A stretch of DNA of 64,000 nucleotides, from contig NZ_JADIKM010000003.1 in assembly GCF_044904665.1 (NCBI RefSeq), positions 372,001 through 436,000 on the forward strand. Reading direction: 5' to 3'. How positions within the stretch are numbered: the stretch's first letter is position 1; each line of letters begins with the position of its first letter. Below the pieces are notes generated by a model. The model worked only from the letters and a program-made list of their open reading frames with translations, was not told the origin of the DNA and ran no database searches. Origin of the DNA: Dyella_A ginsengisoli (GTDB taxonomy: Bacteria > Pseudomonadota > Gammaproteobacteria > Xanthomonadales > Rhodanobacteraceae). Shown piece by piece: positions 48,687-59,614 of this stretch. The position numbers were made by a program, and so were the translations under genes.

Positions 48687-50576
48687 TCAGACTTCAAGCG
48701 TGGCGAGGTCGCCCTTTTCCTCCAGCCAGGATTTGCGATCGCCGGCGCGCTTCTTGGCCAGCAGCATGTCCATCAGTTTGGCGGTGCCTTCGTTGTCGTC
48801 GACTGTGAGCTGCACCAGCCGACGGGTATCTGGATGGATGGTCGACTCGCGCAGCTGCGCCGGGTTCATCTCGCCCAGGCCCTTGAAGCGGGTGGTGCTC
48901 ACCGCGCCCTTCATCTTTTCGCGTTCGATGCGATCGAGCATGGCCTGCTTCTCGCCTTCGTCCAGGCAATAGAACACCTGCTTGCCCACGTCGACGCGGA
49001 ACAGCGGCGGCATCGCCACGAACACGTGGCCCTCGCGCACCAGCGACGGGAAGTGCTTGAGGAACAGTGCCGACAGCAGCGTGGCGATGTGCAGGCCGTC
49101 GGAGTCAGCGTCGGCGAGGATCACCACCTTGCCGTAGCGCAGGCCGGAGAGGTCATCCTTGCCCGGGTCGCAGCCGATCGCCACGGCCAAGTTGTGCACT
49201 TCCTCGGAGGCCAGCACCGAAGTGGACTCCACTTCCCAGGTGTTGAGGATCTTGCCGCGCAGCGGAAGGATCGCCTGGAACTCCTTGTCGCGCGCCTGCT
49301 TGGCCGAGCCGCCGGCTGAGTCGCCCTCGACCAGGAAAAGCTCGGTGCGGGTGAGGTCGGTGGCGGTGCAGTCGGCCAGCTTGCCGGGCAGGGCGGGGCC
49401 CTGGGTGATCTTCTTGCGCACGACCTGCTTGGCCGCCTTCAGCCGCGCGCTGGCGCGCTCGATGGCGAGCTGGGCGATCTTCTCACCCAGATCCACATGC
49501 TGGTTGAGCCACAGACTGAAGGCATCGTGGATCACGTTCTCTACCAGCGCCGCGGCCTGGCGCGAGGACAGCCGCTCCTTGGTCTGGCCGGCGAACTGCG
49601 GATCGAGCAGCTTGGCGCTGAGCACGAAGGCGAGGCGCTCCCACACGTCCTCCGGCGCCAGCTTGACGCCGCGCGGCAGCAGGTTGCGGATGTCGCAGAA
49701 CTCGCGGATGGCGTTGGTCAGGCCGGTGCGCAGGCCGTTGACGTGGGTGCCGCCTTGCGCGGTGGGGATCAGGTTGACGTAGCTCTCCTGCACCAGCTCG
49801 CCCTCGGGCAGCCAGGTGAGGGCAACGTCGAGGCCTTCGGTGTCGCGCGCCACGTGGTGCACGAAAAGCTCGGCCGGCAGCGCCTCGGCGCCATCCAGCT
49901 CGCCACGCAGGTAGTCGCGCAGGCCGTCCTCGTAATGCCATTCGACGGTTTCGCCACTGGCTTCGTCGGTGAGCTTCACGTTGAGGCCGGCGCACAGCAC
50001 CGCCTTGGCGCGCAGCAGGTGCTTGAGCTTCGGGATCGAGATCTTCGGCGAGTCGAAGTACTTCGGATCGGCCCAGAAGTGCACAGTGGTGCCGGTCTTC
50101 TTCTTGGGTACCGTGCCGATCACTTCCAGTTCGCTGACGCGGTCGCCGTGCTCGAACGCCATGCGGTATTCATTGCCGTCGCGGCGGATCGTCACTTCCA
50201 CCCGCTGCGACAGCGCGTTCACCACCGACACACCCACGCCGTGCAGGCCGCCGGAGAAGTTGTAGTTCTTGCCACTGAACTTGCCGCCGGCATGGAGGCG
50301 GGTGAGGATCAGCTCGACGCCCGGCACGCCCTCGTCAGGGTGGATGTCCACCGGCATGCCGCGGCCGTCGTCGCTCACTTCCACCGAGCCGTCGGCGTGC
50401 AGCACCACCTCGATGTTCTTCGCGTGGCCGGCCAGCGCCTCGTCCACCGAGTTGTCGATCACCTCCTGCGCCAGGTGGTTCGGACGCGAGGTGTCGGTGT
50501 ACATGCCAGGGCGGCGCTTGACCGGATCCAGGCCGGAGAGGACTTCGATATCGGCGGCGTTGTAGCGACTGCTCAT
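48687..50576 (-). CDS. parE: DNA topoisomerase IV subunit B
   Basis: ATPase subunit (629 aa) of topoisomerase IV, which decatenates daughter chromosomes. GHKL motifs EVIDNSVDEALAGHAK, DDGRGMPVDIHPDEG and GGLHGVGVSVVNALS are followed by the transducer domain and the TOPRIM segment LVEGDSAGGSAKQARDKEFQAILPLRGKILN with DADSDGLHIATLL. Length and the absence of the GyrB-specific insert favour ParE over GyrB. No parC is in the window. Confidence 0.96.
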   Translation of the reverse strand: MSSRYNAADIEVLSGLDPVKRRPGMYTDTSRPNHLAQEVIDNSVDEALAGHAKNIEVVLHADGSVEVSDDGRGMPVDIHPDEGVPGVELILTRLHAGGKFSGKNYNFSGGLHGVGVSVVNALSQRVEVTIRRDGNEYRMAFEHGDRVSELEVIGTVPKKKTGTTVHFWADPKYFDSPKISIPKLKHLLRAKAVLCAGLNVKLTDEASGETVEWHYEDGLRDYLRGELDGAEALPAELFVHHVARDTEGLDVALTWLPEGELVQESYVNLIPTAQGGTHVNGLRTGLTNAIREFCDIRNLLPRGVKLAPEDVWERLAFVLSAKLLDPQFAGQTKERLSSRQAAALVENVIHDAFSLWLNQHVDLGEKIAQLAIERASARLKAAKQVVRKKITQGPALPGKLADCTATDLTRTELFLVEGDSAGGSAKQARDKEFQAILPLRGKILNTWEVESTSVLASEEVHNLAVAIGCDPGKDDLSGLRYGKVVILADADSDGLHIATLLSALFLKHFPSLVREGHVFVAMPPLFRVDVGKQVFYCLDEGEKQAMLDRIEREKMKGAVSTTRFKGLGEMNPAQLRESTIHPDTRRLVQLTVDDNEGTAKLMDMLLAKKRAGDRKSWLEEKGDLATLEV

Positions 50577-50698
50577 GGATACGTTCGACTCGGGTAAGGC
50601 GCGGGAGAATGGGCGGTGACGCCGGTGGGGTCAAGCCGCGGCGGCGTCCGGAGGCCGGAGCTTCCGGGGCAGCCGTCTCGCATTCCGCGACGGGTGAA

Positions 50699-52498
50699 TC
50701 AGAGAGGCGCGCAGTGGCGTTCGAGCCAGGCGAGGTCGGTGCCGTCCAGCAGGGGGCTGAGCGCGGCACGCACGCCGGCGTGGTAGTCGTCCAGCCAGGC
50801 GCGCTCCTCGGGATTGAGCAGGTGCGACTCCAGCGCGCGGCGGTCGAACGGGCACAGTGTCAGCGTCTCGAAGGCGTAGTAGTCGCCGAACTCGGTCTGC
50901 TCCGCCTCCACCACCACGACCAGGTTCTCGTGGCGGATGCCGTGGCGGCCCGGCTTGTACAGGCCCGGCTCGATCGAGGTGACCATGCCCGGCTCCAGCG
51001 CGACCAGCGCGCCCCCGCTCACCGGCGGGCGGATGCCCTGCGGCCCTTCGTGCACGTTGAGGAAATAACCCACGCCGTGACCGGTGCCGTGGCCGTAGTC
51101 CATGCCCACCGCCCATAGCGGTGCGCGGGCCAGGGCGTCGAGCTGCGGGCCGCTGGCGCCTTTGGGGAAGCGGGCGCGCGAGAGGGCGATCAGGCCCTTC
51201 ATCACCAGCGTGGCGTCGCGGCGCTGCTCGGCGCTGGTCTCGCCCAGCGCCAGCACGCGGGTGACGTCGGTGGTGCCGCCGAGATACTGGCCGCCGGAAT
51301 CCACCAGCAGCAGGCCCTTGCGGGCCAGCGTGCTGTGATGCTCCGGCGTGGCACGGTAGTGCGGCAGGGCGCCGTTGGCCTGGTAGCCGGCGATGGTGGC
51401 GAAGCTCTCGCCGATGAAGTTCGGCTGCGCGGCGCGCTCCTCACGTACCAGCGCATCGACGTCCAGCTCGGTCTGCGCCATGCCGGCCGCCAGGCGTTCC
51501 TCCAGGCGCCGGAAGGCGCGTACCAGCGCGGCGCCATCCCGCCGCATGGTCTCGCGGATGTGATCCAATTCGGCCGCGCTCTTGCGCGCCTTCATCGCGG
51601 TGGACGGGTTGGCCGTTTCGATCCGCCGGACCGTCGCCGGCACGGCGTCGGCCACCGCGCAGACCACCTTGCCCGGATCCAGCAGCAGCGTGTCGTCAGC
51701 GCCCAGTTCGCCCAGCGCGTCGGTCACGGCCGCGTAGTCGGCCAGACGGATGCCGTCGGTCGCGAGCGCAGCCACCAGGGCGTCGCCGAGCTTGCCGCGT
51801 TCGGCAAACAGCGTGGCCCTGCCTTCGGCCTCGATCAGCAGGTGGGCGAGAAACACCGGATTGCATTCCACATCGCTGCCGCGCAGGTTGGTCAGCCACG
51901 CCACGTCGTCCAGGCTGGATACCAGGTGGTGCGTGGCGCCGAGCTTGCGCATGGCGGTACGCACCCGCGCCAGCTTGTCTGCGCGCGGCGTGTGCGCCCA
52001 GGTCAGCGCGTGCTCGACCACCGGTGCGCGCGGCAGGGCCGGGCGATCGGTCCAGATCGCGGCAGGAAGGTCCAGGTCGGTTCGCAACGTGGCGCCCACC
52101 TCGCCGAGCAGGCGGGTGATCTGCTGCCGCGAGGCGACGCTAAGGCTGTCGCCGGCGATGGCCACCGCGTCGCCGGCGTGCAGGTGCTGCTGCAGCCAGA
52201 CGAGGTGCTCCGGCGCATGCGCCACCTTTTGCTTCATCAGAGTGACGCCGCTGTCTGCCAACTGCTGCTCGCCCTGGGCGAAGTAGCGCGAGTCGGTCCA
52301 CAGGCCGGCGTGGTCGGCGGTGACCAGCAGCGTCCCGGCCGAGCCGGTGAAGCCGGACAGCCACTCGCGCGCGGCCCAGTGGCCGGGCAGGTATTCGGAC
52401 AGGTGCGGGTCGGCAGTCGGTACCAGGCATGCGGCCACGTTGCGGGCAGCCATGGCCTGGCGCAGGGCGGCGAGGCGGGGAGGAATGGGGTGTGTCAT
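50699..52498 (-). CDS. Xaa-Pro aminopeptidase (aminopeptidase P, M24B)
   Basis: Metallopeptidase (599 aa) removing N-terminal residues before proline. It has the long three-domain form: two creatinase-N-like domains (to about 310) and the pita-bread M24 domain. Metal ligands are visible in LVDSGGQYLGGTTDVTR (two Asp), GHGTGHGVGYFLNVHEGPQGI (His), GMVTSIEPGLYKPGRHGIRHENLVVV (Glu) and a later Glu. A C-terminal extension (LCPFDRRALESHLLNPEERAWLDDYHAGVRAALSPLLD) matches eukaryotic-type APP1. It lies 122 bases upstream of parE. Confidence 0.93.
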   Translation of the reverse strand: MTHPIPPRLAALRQAMAARNVAACLVPTADPHLSEYLPGHWAAREWLSGFTGSAGTLLVTADHAGLWTDSRYFAQGEQQLADSGVTLMKQKVAHAPEHLVWLQQHLHAGDAVAIAGDSLSVASRQQITRLLGEVGATLRTDLDLPAAIWTDRPALPRAPVVEHALTWAHTPRADKLARVRTAMRKLGATHHLVSSLDDVAWLTNLRGSDVECNPVFLAHLLIEAEGRATLFAERGKLGDALVAALATDGIRLADYAAVTDALGELGADDTLLLDPGKVVCAVADAVPATVRRIETANPSTAMKARKSAAELDHIRETMRRDGAALVRAFRRLEERLAAGMAQTELDVDALVREERAAQPNFIGESFATIAGYQANGALPHYRATPEHHSTLARKGLLLVDSGGQYLGGTTDVTRVLALGETSAEQRRDATLVMKGLIALSRARFPKGASGPQLDALARAPLWAVGMDYGHGTGHGVGYFLNVHEGPQGIRPPVSGGALVALEPGMVTSIEPGLYKPGRHGIRHENLVVVVEAEQTEFGDYYAFETLTLCPFDRRALESHLLNPEERAWLDDYHAGVRAALSPLLDGTDLAWLERHCAPL

Positions 52499-52639
52499 CC
52501 CTTCATGCTATCAGCGCGCTCCGCTGGAACGCTTCCGATCGGGTCGGACATGAACCGCTTTGGAGGAATTTGCCCCTGACGTCTCGCGGTCGGGCCCGTC
52601 TGCCGCTAAAATGCCTAATTTCCAGCACGGCTGCATCCC

Positions 52640-54309
52640 ATGACCCCCCTGATTTTCGTCACCGGCGGTGTGGTGTCCTCGCTTGGCAAGGGCATCGCCG
52701 CGGCGTCGCTGGCTTCCATCCTGGAAGCGCGTGGTCTCTCGGTCACCATGATGAAGCTCGATCCATACATCAATGTGGATCCGGGCACCATGAGTCCCTT
52801 TCAGCACGGCGAGGTCTACGTCACCGACGACGGTGCCGAGACCGACCTCGACCTCGGCCACTACGAGCGGTTCGTCCACACCCGCCTGACCGGCAAGAAC
52901 TCGATCACCACCGGCAAGATCTACGAGTCGGTGATCCGCAAGGAGCGTCGCGGCGATTATCTCGGTGCCACCGTGCAGGTGATCCCCCACATCACCGACG
53001 AGATCAAGCACTGCATCCACGAGGCCACCCGCGGCTTCGACGTGGCGCTGGTGGAGATCGGCGGCACGGTGGGCGACATCGAGTCGCTGCCGTTCCTGGA
53101 GGCGATCCGCCAACTGCGCATCGAGCACGGCCCGGAGAAGTGCCTTTTCATGCATCTCACCCTGGTGCCCTTCATCAAGGCCGCCGGCGAGATCAAGACC
53201 AAGCCGACCCAGCATTCGGTGAAGGAGCTGCGCTCGATCGGCATCCAGCCGGACATCCTGCTGTGCCGCTGCGAAGAGGCGCTGCCGGACGGCGAGCGCC
53301 GCAAGATCGCCCTGTTCACCAACGTGCCCGAGAACGCCGTGATCAGCGCGGTCGATGTCGATGTCATCTACAAGATGCCGCTGTGGCTGCATAGCCAGGG
53401 CCTGGACGACATCGTGGTGAAGAAGCTCGGCTTGGACGCCAAGCCGGCCGATCTCAGCGGCTGGCAGCGCACGGTGGATGCCGTGGTGCATCCGAAGGAC
53501 GAGGTCACCGTCGCCATCTGCGGCAAGTACGTCGAGCACAAGGACGCCTACAAGTCGCTGGGCGAGGCGCTGCGCCACGGCGGCATCAAGCAGCAGACCC
53601 GGGTGAACCTGGAGTGGATCGACTCGGAGCAGATCGAGGCCGAGGGTGCCCAGAAGGTGCTCGGCAAGGCGGACGCCATCCTCGTGCCCGGCGGCTTCGG
53701 CAAGCGCGGCTTCGAGGGCAAGGTGCTCGCGGCGAAGTACGCCCGCGAGCACGGCGTGCCGTACTTCGGCATCTGCTACGGCATGCATGCGGCGGTGGTG
53801 GACTTTGCCCGCCATGTGGCCGGCCTGGCCGACGCCGACTCCAGCGAGAACGATCGCCACACCGCCAACCCGGTGATCGCGCTGATCACCGAGTGGACTA
53901 CCGCCACCGGCGAAGTCGAGCAGCGCAGCGAACGCTCGGACCTCGGCGGCACCATGCGCCTTGGCGCGCAGGAGTGCCGCCTCAAGGCCGGCACGCTGGC
54001 GCGCGAGATGTACGGCCAGGACGTGGTGCGCGAGCGTCATCGCCACCGCTACGAGTTCAACAACCGCTACCGCCAGTCGTTCGAGGACCTCGGGCTGGTG
54101 ATCTCGGGCAAGTCGATGGACGACCTGCTGGTGGAGATCGTCGAGCTGTCGCCGCAGAAGCACCCCTGGTTCCTGGGCTGCCAGGCGCATCCGGAGTTCA
54201 CCTCCACGCCGCGCGATGGCCATCCGCTGTTCATCGGGTTCGTCCGCGCCGCGCGCGAATACAAGGCCGTGCAGGGCGCCGAGCGCCTGGCGGCGAAGGA
54301 GTCGGTTGC

Positions 54310-54313
<4 letters not shown>
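52640..54313 (+). CDS. pyrG: CTP synthase
   Basis: Glutamine-dependent CTP synthetase (557 aa) aminating UTP. The synthetase half begins IFVTGGVVSSLGKGIAAASLASILEARG (P-loop). The glutaminase half from about 290 has the nucleophile Cys in YFGICYGMHAAVVDFARHV and HPEFTSTP with the His-Glu pair. Bases TAAAAT at 52607-52612 could serve as a -10. The stop overlaps the kdsA start (ATGA), linking it to the kdsA-eno-ftsB-ispDF cluster. Confidence 0.97.
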
Positions 54314-55143
<830 letters not shown>

Positions 55144-55150
55144 CACCTTG

Positions 55151-55231
55151 GTAGGAGCCCGCTCGCGGGCGATGCCCGGGCCTTGATGCCACATCGAATG
55201 CGAAGAGCATCGCCCGCGAGCGGGCTCCTAC
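55151..55231. repeat. REP-type inverted pair between kdsA and eno
   Basis: Two perfectly complementary 24-base arms (55151-55174 and 55208-55231) starting GTAGGAGCCCGCTCGCGG are separated by 33 bases. Each arm also contains a small internal palindrome (GCCCGC-TC-GCGGGC). The GTAGGAGC head is that of repetitive extragenic palindromes common in Pseudomonas and Xanthomonadales. Likely a REP/BIME unit mobilised by a RAYT transposase elsewhere; it may also stabilise kdsA mRNA. Confidence 0.88.
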
Positions 55232-55271
55232 AGTGCAATCACATCCACACGACTGACTTGACGGACGACCC

Positions 55272-56585
55272 ATGACCACCGAGATCACCCGCATCCACGC
55301 ACGCGAAATCCTCGACTCCCGCGGCAATCCCACGCTTGAAGCCGAAGTGACCCTGGCCGGCGGCGGTTTTGGTCGCGCGGCGGTGCCGAGCGGTGCGTCG
55401 ACCGGCACCCGCGAGGCGGTGGAGCTGCGTGACGGCGACAAGGCACGCTATGGCGGCAAGGGCGTAAAGACGGCCGTCGGCCACGTCAACGGCGCCATCG
55501 CCAGCGCGCTGAAGGGTTTCGATGCGGCCAACCAGGGCGGGCTCGACGCCAAGCTGGTCAACCTCGACGGCACGCCGAACAAGGGCAAGCTCGGCGCCAA
55601 CGCGTTGCTGGGCGTGTCCATGGCCGCCGCCCACGCCGTCGCCGCCCAGCGCAAGCTGCCGCTGTGGCGCTACCTGGCGGAGATCGACGGCACCACCGGC
55701 AAGCCCGGCATGCTGCCGGTGCCGATGATGAACATCATCAACGGCGGCGAGCACGCGGACAACAACATCGACGTGCAGGAATTCATGGTGCTGCCGGTGG
55801 GCATGCCCACCTTTGCCGAGGCGCTGCGCGCGGGCGCGGAAATCTTCCACGCGCTCAAGAGCGTGCTCAAGGGCAAGGGACTGAACACCGCGGTGGGTGA
55901 CGAGGGCGGCTTTGCGCCGAACCTGCGCTCCAACATCGAGGCGCTGGACACCATCCTCGAGGCGATCACCAAGACCGGCTACAAGGTCGGCAGCGAGATC
56001 CTGCTGGGCCTCGATGCCGCCAGCTCGGAGTTCTACAAGGACGGCAAGTACGACCTGGCCGGCGAGGGCAAGCAGTACACCTCCGAGCAGTTCGTCGACC
56101 TCTTGGCCGGCTGGGCGAAGCAGTACCCGATCGTCACCATCGAAGACGGCATGGCCGAGGGCGACTGGGCCGGCTGGAAGTTGCTTACCGATACCATCGG
56201 CGACCGCGTGCAGGTGGTCGGTGACGACCTCTTCGTCACCAACCCGACGATCTTCCGCGAAGGCATCGAAAAGAAGATCGCCAACTCGATCCTGATCAAG
56301 GTGAACCAGATCGGCACGCTGTCCGAGACGCTCGAAGCGATCGCCATGGCCGACGCGGCGAAGTACTCGGCGGTGATCTCGCATCGCTCGGGCGAGACCG
56401 AGGACACCACCATCGCCGACATCGCGGTGGCGACCACGGCCACCCAGATCAAGACCGGCTCGCTGTGCCGCAGCGACCGCGTGGCCAAGTACAACCAGCT
56501 GTTGCGCATCGAGGAACAGCTCGGTGCCGACGCCCGGTACGCCGGGCGCGACGCGTTCCCCAATCTCTCGCGCCTGCCTGGCTGA
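55272..56585 (+). CDS. eno: Enolase
   Basis: Glycolytic enzyme (437 aa) interconverting 2-phosphoglycerate and PEP. HAREILDSRGNPTLEAEV, VPSGASTGTREAVELRDGD, NIINGGEHADNNIDVQEFMVLP, DEGGFAPNL, IEDGMAEGDWAGWKLL, GDDLFVTNP, LIKVNQIGTLSETLEAI and SHRSGETEDTTIADIAVA include all metal and catalytic residues. It lies between kdsA and ftsB, the common gammaproteobacterial order pyrG-kdsA-eno-ftsB-ispD. Confidence 0.98.
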   Translation: MTTEITRIHAREILDSRGNPTLEAEVTLAGGGFGRAAVPSGASTGTREAVELRDGDKARYGGKGVKTAVGHVNGAIASALKGFDAANQGGLDAKLVNLDGTPNKGKLGANALLGVSMAAAHAVAAQRKLPLWRYLAEIDGTTGKPGMLPVPMMNIINGGEHADNNIDVQEFMVLPVGMPTFAEALRAGAEIFHALKSVLKGKGLNTAVGDEGGFAPNLRSNIEALDTILEAITKTGYKVGSEILLGLDAASSEFYKDGKYDLAGEGKQYTSEQFVDLLAGWAKQYPIVTIEDGMAEGDWAGWKLLTDTIGDRVQVVGDDLFVTNPTIFREGIEKKIANSILIKVNQIGTLSETLEAIAMADAAKYSAVISHRSGETEDTTIADIAVATTATQIKTGSLCRSDRVAKYNQLLRIEEQLGADARYAGRDAFPNLSRLPG

Positions 56586-56602
56586 GCGGGAGGACGGCCG
56601 CC

Positions 56603-56935
56603 ATGCTGCGCTGGGTCGCGCTGATCCTGCTCGCACTGCTGATCGCCCTGCAGGTCAAGCTGTGGAGCGACACGGGCGGCATGCGCGAAGTCGACGCCCT
56701 GCGTGCCGCGGTGAAAAAGCAGGCGGATGAAAACCAGCGCCTGCAGCAGCGCAACCAGGCGCTGGCTGCCGATGTGTCCGATCTCAAGAGCGGCGAGCAG
56801 GCGGTGGAAGCGCGCGCGCGTGCCGAGCTCGGCCTGATCAAGCCGGGCGAGACGTTCTACCAGGTGGTCGAGAAGCCCGGTGCTGCGGCGGCGCCGGCCA
56901 CGGCCGCCACCGCTCCCGACGCCGCGCAGCCATGA
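56603..56935 (+). CDS. ftsB: Cell division protein FtsB
   Basis: Bitopic divisome protein (110 aa) that forms a complex with FtsL and FtsQ. A short cytoplasmic end and one span (about 3-20) lead to a periplasmic coiled coil (REVDALRAAVKKQADENQRLQQRNQALAADVSDLKSG) and the conserved EARARAELGLIKPGETFYQVV. An Ala/Pro-rich tail follows. GGGAGGA precedes the ATG, and its stop overlaps ispD by ATGA. Confidence 0.94.
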   Translation: MLRWVALILLALLIALQVKLWSDTGGMREVDALRAAVKKQADENQRLQQRNQALAADVSDLKSGEQAVEARARAELGLIKPGETFYQVVEKPGAAAAPATAATAPDAAQP

Positions 56936-57630
56936 GCCTGGCACCGTTGTGGTGCGTGGTCCCCGCGGCCGGGCGCGGCACGCGCGTCGGCGGCGATCGG
57001 CCCAAGCAGTATCTGACGCTGGCCGGTCGGCCGCTGATCGAGCACACGCTCGATCGGCTGGCCCGGCATCCGCACATTGCCGGGTTGATGGTGGTGCTGT
57101 CCGCCGGCGACGCTTTGTGGAGCGGGTTGTCGGAGCTGCACGGCAAGCCCGTGCGGACCACTGTCGGCGGCGCGGAGCGCTGCGATTCCGTGCTGGCCGG
57201 GCTGGATGCGTTGCCGGACGAGGTGGCCGACGACGATTTCGCGCTGGTGCACGATGCGGCAAGACCCTGCGTACGGCTGGATGACATCACCCGCCTGATC
57301 GATCGCGCCAGCGGAGCGGATGGCGGCCTGCTCGGCGCGCCGCTGCGTGACACGCTCAAGCGCGCCGATGCGGCCGGACGCAGCGAGCTTACCGAGCCGC
57401 GTGAACTGCGCTGGCGCGCCTTCACGCCACAGATGTTCCGCCGTGGTGCATTGTCGGCGGCACTGCGTCAGGCTGCCCGCGACCGCGTGACGGTAAGCGA
57501 CGAGGCGATGGCAATGGAACTGGTCGGCCACGCGCCGTTGCTGGTCGAGGGCGCGGAGGACAACATCAAGGTCACCACGGCGGCGGACTTCGCGCTGGCG
57601 GAGTTTCTGCTGGCACGGACGGCGTCATGA
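56932..57630 (+). CDS. ispD: 2-C-methyl-D-erythritol 4-phosphate cytidylyltransferase
   Basis: MEP-pathway enzyme (232 aa) forming CDP-methylerythritol. VPAAGRGTRVGGDRPKQYLTLAGRPLIEHTL is the CTP-binding N-terminus. VGGAERCDSVLAGLDAL, LVHDAARPCVRLDDI and DTLKRA complete the active site, and EDNIKVTTAADFALAEFLL is the usual end. It is followed 16 bases later by ispF, the usual MEP-pathway partner gene. Confidence 0.96.
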   Translation: MSLAPLWCVVPAAGRGTRVGGDRPKQYLTLAGRPLIEHTLDRLARHPHIAGLMVVLSAGDALWSGLSELHGKPVRTTVGGAERCDSVLAGLDALPDEVADDDFALVHDAARPCVRLDDITRLIDRASGADGGLLGAPLRDTLKRADAAGRSELTEPRELRWRAFTPQMFRRGALSAALRQAARDRVTVSDEAMAMELVGHAPLLVEGAEDNIKVTTAADFALAEFLLARTAS

Positions 57631-57646
57631 AGGGGTGGGGAGAACA

Positions 57647-58120
57647 GTGAGGATCGGTCAGGGTTTCGACGTGCATGCCTTCGGTGATGGCGACTTCGTC
57701 ACGCTCGGTGGCGTGCGCGTGCCGCATGGGCGCGGGCTGCTCGCCCACTCCGATGGCGACGTGGTGATCCACGCGCTGTGCGATGCGATCTTCGGTGCCT
57801 TGGCACTGGGCGACATCGGCCAGCACTTTCCGCCGTCGGATCCGCGCTGGCGCGGCGCCGACAGCCGCCAGTTCCTGCGCCACGCCGCGGCGCTGATGGC
57901 GCAGCAGGGCTATCGCCTGGGCAATGCCGACGTCACCGTGATCTGCGAGGCGCCCAAGGTCGGCCCGCACGCGCCGACCATGCGACAGAACCTGGCGGCG
58001 GACCTGGGCTGCGACCTCGCGCAGATCAGCATCAAGGCCACCACCACCGAGAAACTCGGCTTCACCGGGCGCGGCGAAGGCATCGCGGCGCAGGCCTGCG
58101 TGCTGCTGGAGCGCGCGTGA
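57647..58120 (+). CDS. ispF: 2-C-methyl-D-erythritol 2,4-cyclodiphosphate synthase
   Basis: MEP-pathway cyclase (157 aa), a trimer with Zn sites. RIGQGFDVHAF (metal Asp and His), LLAHSDGDVVIHALCDAIFGALALGDIGQHFPPSDPRW and the terminal TEKLGFTGRGEGIAAQACVLL are diagnostic. GTG at 57647 is preferred because GGGGAG is well spaced and the length is canonical; a GTG four codons upstream is less likely. It overlaps mgtE by GTGA. Confidence 0.96.
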   Translation: MRIGQGFDVHAFGDGDFVTLGGVRVPHGRGLLAHSDGDVVIHALCDAIFGALALGDIGQHFPPSDPRWRGADSRQFLRHAAALMAQQGYRLGNADVTVICEAPKVGPHAPTMRQNLAADLGCDLAQISIKATTTEKLGFTGRGEGIAAQACVLLERA

Positions 58121-59571
58121 GCGAGGTCGAGGCCCGCGGTTCCGGCAACCGGCTGCAGGAGCAGTTGGAAGCCATCGTCGAACTGCTGCGGCAGCAGTCG
58201 CGCATGCGCGACGAACTGGACGAGTTGCGCGACGCCGGCGCCAGCCCGGTCGACCGCGCTCCGATCGCCGAAGCCCTGCGCGACAGCGCCGACGTGCTTC
58301 AGCAGCAGCTCGATCCGCTGCATCCGGCAGACATCGCCTTCATCCTCGAATCGCTGCCGCTGGCCGAGCGCCTCGCGGTGTGGCAGCGCGTGCGCGCCGA
58401 CCGCGATGGCGAGATCCTACTGGAAGTGTCCGACGCGGTGCGCGAGTCGCTCATCGCCGACATGGACCAGGGCGAGATCATGGCGGCGGTCGAGCCGCTG
58501 GACGCCGACGAGCTGGCCGACCTAGTCGAAGATCTGCCCACCGAGGTGCTGCCCGAGCTGATGGCCAGCCTCGACGCGCAGCAGCGCGAGCGGGTGCAGT
58601 CGGCGCTGTCCTACGAGGACGACCAGGTCGGCGCGCTGATGGACTTCGAGATGGTGACCATCCGCGAGGATGTGAGCCTGGAGACCGTACTGCGCTACCT
58701 GCGCCGGTTCGACGAGCTGCCCGCGCAGACCGACAAGCTGTTCGTGGTGAACCAGGACAACCTGCTCACCGGCGTGCTGCCGCTGCACTGGCTGCTGGTC
58801 AACTCGCCGGACCGGATGGTCGGTGAGGTGATGGCGCCGGACGTCAACACCTTCCACCCGCACGACGATGCCTACGACGTGGCCCAGGCCTTCGAGCGCT
58901 ACGACCTGGTGTCTGCGCCAGTGGTGGACGAGGGCGGGCACCTGATCGGCCGCCTCACCGTGGATGCGATGGTCGACGTGATCCGCGAGGAGGGCGAGAG
59001 CGAGGCGCTCAGTCGCGGCGGCCTGCGCGAGGAGGAGGACATCTTCGCCTCGGTGTGGGCCAGCCTGCGCAACCGCTGGTCGTGGCTGGCGGTCAACCTG
59101 GTCACCGCGTTCATCGCTTCGCGGGTGATCGGCCTGTTCGAGGGCTCGATCCAGCAGCTGGTGGCGCTGGCCACGCTGATGCCGATCGTGGCCGGCATCG
59201 GCGGCAATTCCGGCAACCAGACCATCACCATGATCGTGCGGGCGATGGCGCTCAACCAGATCAATGCCGACAGCGTGCGCCGGCTGTGGCGCAAGGAGCT
59301 GGCGGTGTCGCTGGTGAACGGCCTGCTCTGGGGCGGCGTGATCGGCGTGGTGGCGTACGCGTTGTACGACAACGTTGCGCTCGGCCTGGTGATGACCGCG
59401 GCGATGACGCTCAACCTGCTGCTGGCCGCGTTTGCCGGCGTGGGCATTCCGATGCTGATGACCAGGTTCGGGCGCGATCCGGCGCTCGGTTCCAGCGTGC
59501 TGATCACCGCGATGACCGACAGCGGCGGCTTCTTCATCTTTCTTGGCCTGGCGACGATCTTCCTGCTCTAG
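58117..59571 (+). CDS. mgtE: MgtE magnesium transporter
   Basis: Mg2+ channel (484 aa). Domains in order: an N-terminal extension, the MgtE_N superhelical domain (about 60-165), two CBS domains sensing Mg2+ (about 170-290), a plug helix and five C-terminal spans from about 315. The pore motif MPIVAGIGGNSGNQTITMIVRA is in place, and GFFIFLGLATIFLL ends the protein. The start is a GTG overlapping the ispF stop, so expression is tied to the MEP genes. Confidence 0.95.
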   Translation: MSEVEARGSGNRLQEQLEAIVELLRQQSRMRDELDELRDAGASPVDRAPIAEALRDSADVLQQQLDPLHPADIAFILESLPLAERLAVWQRVRADRDGEILLEVSDAVRESLIADMDQGEIMAAVEPLDADELADLVEDLPTEVLPELMASLDAQQRERVQSALSYEDDQVGALMDFEMVTIREDVSLETVLRYLRRFDELPAQTDKLFVVNQDNLLTGVLPLHWLLVNSPDRMVGEVMAPDVNTFHPHDDAYDVAQAFERYDLVSAPVVDEGGHLIGRLTVDAMVDVIREEGESEALSRGGLREEEDIFASVWASLRNRWSWLAVNLVTAFIASRVIGLFEGSIQQLVALATLMPIVAGIGGNSGNQTITMIVRAMALNQINADSVRRLWRKELAVSLVNGLLWGGVIGVVAYALYDNVALGLVMTAAMTLNLLLAAFAGVGIPMLMTRFGRDPALGSSVLITAMTDSGGFFIFLGLATIFLL

Positions 59572-59614
59572 GTCTTTTTCTTCTGGCCGGCGTCGTCCGG
59601 CGGAGTGATGTTCC

